32,903 nucleotides of DNA from JAAZBW01 sp035647855. Lineage in GTDB: Bacteria; Actinomycetota; Actinomycetes; Actinomycetales; Actinomycetaceae. The notes under the pieces are model-generated. The model did not search any database. It had not been told where the DNA came from and saw only the letters and a program-made list of their open reading frames with translations. Both the position numbers and the translations under genes were made by a program. The DNA is taken from NCBI GenBank assembly GCA_035647855.1, contig DASRMP010000072.1:1-32903 (forward strand), given 5' to 3'. Positions 29,487-32,903 of the stretch are shown here, piece after piece; the stretch's first letter is position 1; each line of letters starts with the position of its first letter.

Positions 29487-31529
29487 TCAGGGCGTCTCCG
29501 AACCGAGCAGGACTGGTTCGCCGCGCACGATGGCGAGGATCGCTCCCCCGTACGCCTCGAGCTTCGTTGCGCCGATGCCGCGGAGCAACGCCAGTTGCCG
29601 CAAGTCCTTCGGTTTCGCGGTGGCGATTGCAGCGAGAGTAGTGTCGTGCAGCACCGTGTAGGCCGGCTTGGAGATCTCGCGGGCGGTCGCCGAGCGCCAC
29701 TCGCGTAAGCGCTCGAATAGCTCCTTGTCCTCCTCCGCAACCTCGTCTCGAACCTTCTGCCGGGCCGCCGCGCCGCCGCGCGCGGACCGCGACAACCGCG
29801 GTTCCTCCTCCGGCCAGATCCCGGCGAGAAATCGGGAGTGCTTCCGCGATCCGCGCCCCCCTACCGTTCTGGCCCGCGCATAGCTCAACATCAGGTGCTC
29901 CCGCGCCCGGGTGATGCCCACATAGAGCAGCCGCCGTTCCTCCGCGATCTCCTCGGACGTGGTGGCCATCGAGATCGGCACCAGTCCGTCCGAGACGCCC
30001 GCCAGGAAGACGGCGTCCCACTCGAGTCCCTTGGCGGCGTGGATCGATGCGAGCGTCACTCCGTCCAGCGTGGGAGCGTTCTGGGCCTCGGCCCGGTCCT
30101 CCAATTCCGCCACGAGACCGGGGAGATTCGAGCCGCGGGCCGAGTACAGGTCGTCGGCGAGTTGGACCAGCGAGTTGAGCGAGTCCCACCTCTCCCGCAC
30201 GGCCCCGCGCGCCGCGGGTGGTTCCGGGCTCCAGCCAAGCGGGCGGAGGGCCGCGCGTGCCTGGTCGGGCAGGGCAACGGCCTCGTCGACCTTGCTCGCG
30301 GCCCGCAACGCGACGATCGCCTGGCGAACCTCCTGCCGGGAGAAGAACCGCTCGCCGCCGCGCACCTGATAGCCGATGCCCGCACGGGACAGCACGTCCT
30401 CGATCACTTCCGACTGCGAATTAGTGCGGTACAGGACGGCGATCTCGCTGAGGGGAACGCCTTCGCCGCGCAGATCACCGATGCGCTCGGCGACTCCCTC
30501 TGCCTCGGCCACATCGTCGTCGAACGCCTCGAAGCGGACCGGGACCGAACTGGGACGCTGCGCGATCAGCGTCACCGCACCCGGCGGCATCCTGCCCGAA
30601 CGGGTTGTGAGGATGCGGTTGGCGAGGTTCACCACCTGTGGGGTCGAGCGGTAGTCGCGCGCCAGCGAGATCACGGGCGCCTCCGGGTAGCGGCGCGCGA
30701 AGCCGGAAAGGTAGGCGGGCGTGGCGCCGGTGAAGGAGTAGATGGTCTGCGAGACGTCCCCAACCACGCAGATCTCGCGGCGCTCCCCCAGCCAGGTCTC
30801 GAGCAGTCGCTGCTGGAGAGGCGAGACGTCCTGATACTCGTCCACCACGAAGTACCGGTACTGGCGCCGCACCTGATCCGCGATGTCCTCCCTCTCTGCG
30901 AGGATGCCGATCAGCATCAAGAGGACGTCCTCGAAGTCGATGACGCCCCGTTCCGTCTTCACGTCCTCGTACGCGCGGATGAGCTGCCCGACGGTCGCAA
31001 GATCGACCCCGCCCACCTCCTCGCGGCCGGCAGCGGTGGCGCGGCGCTGATAGTCATCCGCCGTCACCATCGAGACCTTGGCCCACTCCACCTCGCCCGC
31101 GAGGTCACGGATCGTGGCGCGGTCGACCGAGATGCCCAGCCGGCCTGCGGCCTCCACCACTAGTTGCGCCTTGTGTTCCTGCAGGCGCGGCACCTGGCCT
31201 CCGCCGAGCGCGATCGGCCAGAAGTAGGAGAGCTGCCGGAGCGCCGCGGAGTGGAACGTGCGCGCCTGGACGCCGTGTGCACCGAGGTCCCGGAGCCGCG
31301 AGCGCATCTCCCCTGCCGCGCGGGCCGTGAACGTCACGGCGAGGAGTTCCTGCGGCCGATACACACCCTGGAGGATGCCATGCGCGATGCGATAGGTGAT
31401 CGCCCTGGTCTTGCCGGTGCCGGCGCCCGCGAGCACGCACAGGGGTCCACGGAGGTTGGTCGCCACGTGGCGCTGATCATCGTCCAGATGGGCAAGCAGG
31501 GATTCGGCATCGGGTCTCATCGGTGCCAT
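29487..31529 (-). CDS. uvrD2: UvrD2-like superfamily 1 DNA helicase with HRDC domain
   Basis: 680 aa. ATP-dependent 3'-5' helicase of the UvrD/PcrA family. Motif I GAGTGKT (35-41), motif II VVDEYQD, motif III VVGDVSQTIYSFTGA, and later LARDYRSTP, ASIHAAKGLEWDAVFL and YVGITRAREHLML are all present. A C-terminal HRDC-like domain (DKELFERLREWRSATA...LRGIGATKLEAYG) identifies the UvrD2 type. Mycobacterial UvrD2 has a four-Cys motif before HRDC. This protein has only two cysteines in total, so that motif is absent. Start: the ATG at 31529 (GGGAG 3 nt upstream) is preferred. A GTG at 31550 and an ATG at 31520 are alternatives. Between nudC and whiB7 on the same strand. Confidence 0.93.
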   Translation of the reverse strand: MAPMRPDAESLLAHLDDDQRHVATNLRGPLCVLAGAGTGKTRAITYRIAHGILQGVYRPQELLAVTFTARAAGEMRSRLRDLGAHGVQARTFHSAALRQLSYFWPIALGGGQVPRLQEHKAQLVVEAAGRLGISVDRATIRDLAGEVEWAKVSMVTADDYQRRATAAGREEVGGVDLATVGQLIRAYEDVKTERGVIDFEDVLLMLIGILAEREDIADQVRRQYRYFVVDEYQDVSPLQQRLLETWLGERREICVVGDVSQTIYSFTGATPAYLSGFARRYPEAPVISLARDYRSTPQVVNLANRILTTRSGRMPPGAVTLIAQRPSSVPVRFEAFDDDVAEAEGVAERIGDLRGEGVPLSEIAVLYRTNSQSEVIEDVLSRAGIGYQVRGGERFFSRQEVRQAIVALRAASKVDEAVALPDQARAALRPLGWSPEPPAARGAVRERWDSLNSLVQLADDLYSARGSNLPGLVAELEDRAEAQNAPTLDGVTLASIHAAKGLEWDAVFLAGVSDGLVPISMATTSEEIAEERRLLYVGITRAREHLMLSYARARTVGGRGSRKHSRFLAGIWPEEEPRLSRSARGGAAARQKVRDEVAEEDKELFERLREWRSATAREISKPAYTVLHDTTLAAIATAKPKDLRQLALLRGIGATKLEAYGGAILAIVRGEPVLLGSETP

Positions 31530-31601
31530 TGTCTCCCGGACCTCCGACACGATCGAGCAGTGGCGGCAAGCGCTGTGGGCGATAGCGCGGTAGGTCGATC
31601 C

Positions 31602-32501
31602 TCAGCCGGCTCGCTCCGGCAACGGCCCGCCGAACCAGTCCTCCACGAGCGCGTACGCCACGGAGGCTCCGCCGGGCGGCGTGACCTCGCCGTCTGCGAT
31701 GCTTCGCGCCAGTTCGTCCCGCGTGAAGAACCGCGCGTGCACGATCTCCTCGCCGTCCGCCACGGGTTCCGGAGTTCCCGCCACGCGGGCCGTGTACGCG
31801 AGCATCAACGAGCGCGGGAACGGCCACGGCTGTGAGCCACGGTAGACCACCTCGGTCACGTTCAGCCCCACTTCCTCCCACGTCTCCCGCACGACGGCGT
31901 GCTCCAGGTTCTCCCCGGGCTCCACGTACCCCGCGAGCGTCGAGTAGCGACGCGGCCCGAAGTGCGCCGCGTGGGCCAGCAGTAGCCGGTCGGCGCCGTC
32001 AATGACGGCCATGATCACAGCCGGGTCGATACGCGGGAAGTGCTGCGTCTCGCATGCCCGGCAACGCCGCACCCACCCGGATTCCAGGATCGTGGTCTGC
32101 CCGCCGCAGCGAGGGCAGAACCGATGCCGGCGGTGCCAGTTGGCGAGCGCGGTCGCGGGTACGACGACGCCGCGGTCATGCTCTCCCATCATCCCGACGA
32201 CAGTCCGCACGTCCCGGTATTCAAGCCCGGGCACTTCGGGACCCGCGAGGAGAATGACGGCCGCGCCGTCCTGCTGCCGGCCGAGATAGGCGACTGTCAT
32301 GTCGGCGCTCTCGGCCACGCCGTTCGGTGACACGTAGTGGAGCGCGTCGCCCAGGAGGGCGGGCCGGCTGAGCTCGTCGACGACCACGGCACGCGTCGTC
32401 GGGTCCTCGCACAGCCGGCCGATGAGTGTCTCGTCGCGGCGCCCGAGCGTGTCCGGATCGAGCGACTGCCGCGAAAGTGGCAGGTCGATCAGGGGCTTCA
32501 C
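31602..32501 (-). CDS. nudC: NAD(H) pyrophosphatase / RNA decapping hydrolase NudC
   Basis: 299 aa. Hydrolyses NADH or NAD to mononucleotides and removes NAD caps from RNA. Central zinc ribbon Cys129, 132, 147 and 150; Nudix box GYVEPGENLEHAVVRETWEEVGL (191-213, with RETWEE); and the NADH-specific SQPWPFP (223-229) just after it. The GTG start overlaps the mnmA stop by four bases (GTGA), so the two are translationally coupled. uvrD2 follows 72 bp downstream on the same strand, as in M. tuberculosis (Rv3199c-Rv3198c). Confidence 0.96.
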   Translation of the reverse strand: MKPLIDLPLSRQSLDPDTLGRRDETLIGRLCEDPTTRAVVVDELSRPALLGDALHYVSPNGVAESADMTVAYLGRQQDGAAVILLAGPEVPGLEYRDVRTVVGMMGEHDRGVVVPATALANWHRRHRFCPRCGGQTTILESGWVRRCRACETQHFPRIDPAVIMAVIDGADRLLLAHAAHFGPRRYSTLAGYVEPGENLEHAVVRETWEEVGLNVTEVVYRGSQPWPFPRSLMLAYTARVAGTPEPVADGEEIVHARFFTRDELARSIADGEVTPPGGASVAYALVEDWFGGPLPERAG

Positions 32502-32903
32502 GCCACGACCCTGCGCCGCGCCGCGGACGCGATCGTCGCCTGGCCGAGCACCCGGGTGCCCTGGTACACGACGGCGGACTGCCCCGCTGCGATCCCCCGG
32601 ACGGTTCCGTCGAGGCGAACGGTGAGGGCGTTGCCGTCGCGAATCGCAACGGCGGGCAGCGGCTCCCCGTGCGCGCGAAGCTGGACGGTGACATGGGTGG
32701 GCGCGGAAGCGGGCAGATCACCGGCGAGCCAGACGACATCGGTGCCGCGGATTTCATCGACGGAGAGCAGGCTCGCCGGACCGACGATCACCGTGTTCGT
32801 CTCCGGCCGGACCTCGGTCACGTAGCGCGGGGACCCGTCGGCAGCGGGGCGCGGAAGCCGAAGGCCCTTCCGCTGGCCGACCGTGAACTGGTAGGCGCCA
32901 TCG
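32498..32903 (-). CDS. mnmA: tRNA-specific 2-thiouridylase MnmA, C-terminal part
   Basis: 135 codons before the stop; the 5' part lies beyond the right edge. It begins in the window with DGAYQFTVGQRKGLRL, the MnmA motif close to the central/C-terminal domain junction (normally TIGQRxGL). The C-terminal beta-barrel follows, with NTVIVGP, RAHGEPLPA and AAGQSAVVYQGTRVLGQATI. MnmA thiolates U34 of tRNA for Lys, Glu and Gln. The catalytic PP-loop and both Cys are outside the window. The reading frame continues through 32903 without a start. Overlaps nudC by four bases. Confidence 0.88.
   Translation of the reverse strand, partial: DGAYQFTVGQRKGLRLPRPAADGSPRYVTEVRPETNTVIVGPASLLSVDEIRGTDVVWLAGDLPASAPTHVTVQLRAHGEPLPAVAIRDGNALTVRLDGTVRGIAAGQSAVVYQGTRVLGQATIASAARRRVVA

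Noticed and set aside
29838..31163. 441-codon frame antisense to uvrD2
   Set aside because: Shadow of a helicase with all SF1 motifs.

Overview
The window comes from a high-GC Gram-positive bacterium (Actinomycetota, class Actinomycetes). The evidence is the very high G+C, frequent GTG starts, two WhiB-family regulators, and gene neighbourhoods known from this group: whiB1 beside pdtaS, and the order UPF0182 / Lon-like PDZ protease / Zincin_2 / whiB7 / uvrD2 / nudC, which matches the Rv3193c-Rv3199c region of Mycobacterium tuberculosis as I remember it. A Bifidobacterium-like sucrose phosphorylase and a LigA with inserts near its helix-hairpin-helix region point to a Micrococcales/Actinomycetaceae-type lineage rather than a mycobacterium. 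I cannot name a genus. This is almost entirely chromosomal core and near-core sequence. I see no transposase, integrase, CRISPR array, prophage or toxin-antitoxin pair.

Layout. The left edge (1-356) holds two tandem rRNA-type promoters and a G/T-rich leader reading leftward, so a 16S rRNA gene should lie just outside the window. Next, on the minus strand, is a tightly coupled operon gatC-gatA-gatB-malic enzyme (5108-353). Divergent from gatC is a cardiolipin-synthase-type PLD protein (5190-6443), which converges on ligA (8824-6497). Divergent from ligA is an SRAP-family protease/DNA-protein crosslinker (8950-9648), followed by a NarL-type two-component system (9708-11665) and an orphan FHA-membrane-FtsK/EssC-like ATPase (11752-14856). 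The 3' end of that ATPase gene overlaps, antisense, a small four-helix membrane protein gene (14982-14590).

The middle holds whiB1 (15201-15449) convergent with pdtaS (16957-15515), then a plus-strand series: DUF2505, OsmC, thyA and dfrA (17026-19558). thyA and dfrA overlap by four bases and form the dTMP/tetrahydrofolate pair. Sucrose phosphorylase (21073-19580) is followed by an initiator tRNA gene with its own promoter and a strong terminator. A large UPF0182 membrane protein comes next (24627-21523).

The right part holds a PPA1309-like protein, a YlbL-type Lon/PDZ protease, a Zincin_2 (DUF2342) protein behind a palindromic promoter, and an orphan cyclodehydratase/ThiF-like zinc protein. 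whiB7 follows with a leader containing a 56-codon upstream ORF that overlaps the whiB7 start. The window ends with a UvrD2-like helicase, nudC, and the 3' part of mnmA, cut by the right edge. nudC and mnmA overlap by four bases.

Promoter style. Seven genes have a TANNNT hexamer ending 6 or 7 nt before the start codon and no clear Shine-Dalgarno sequence, which suggests leaderless mRNAs. The most information-rich regulatory regions are the rRNA promoter block, the whiB7 leader and the palindrome in front of the Zincin_2 gene. No complete new system is obvious. The best candidates for something under-described are the orphan FHA-FtsK ATPase with its antisense overlap, the orphan cyclodehydratase-like protein, and the architecture of the whiB7 leader.
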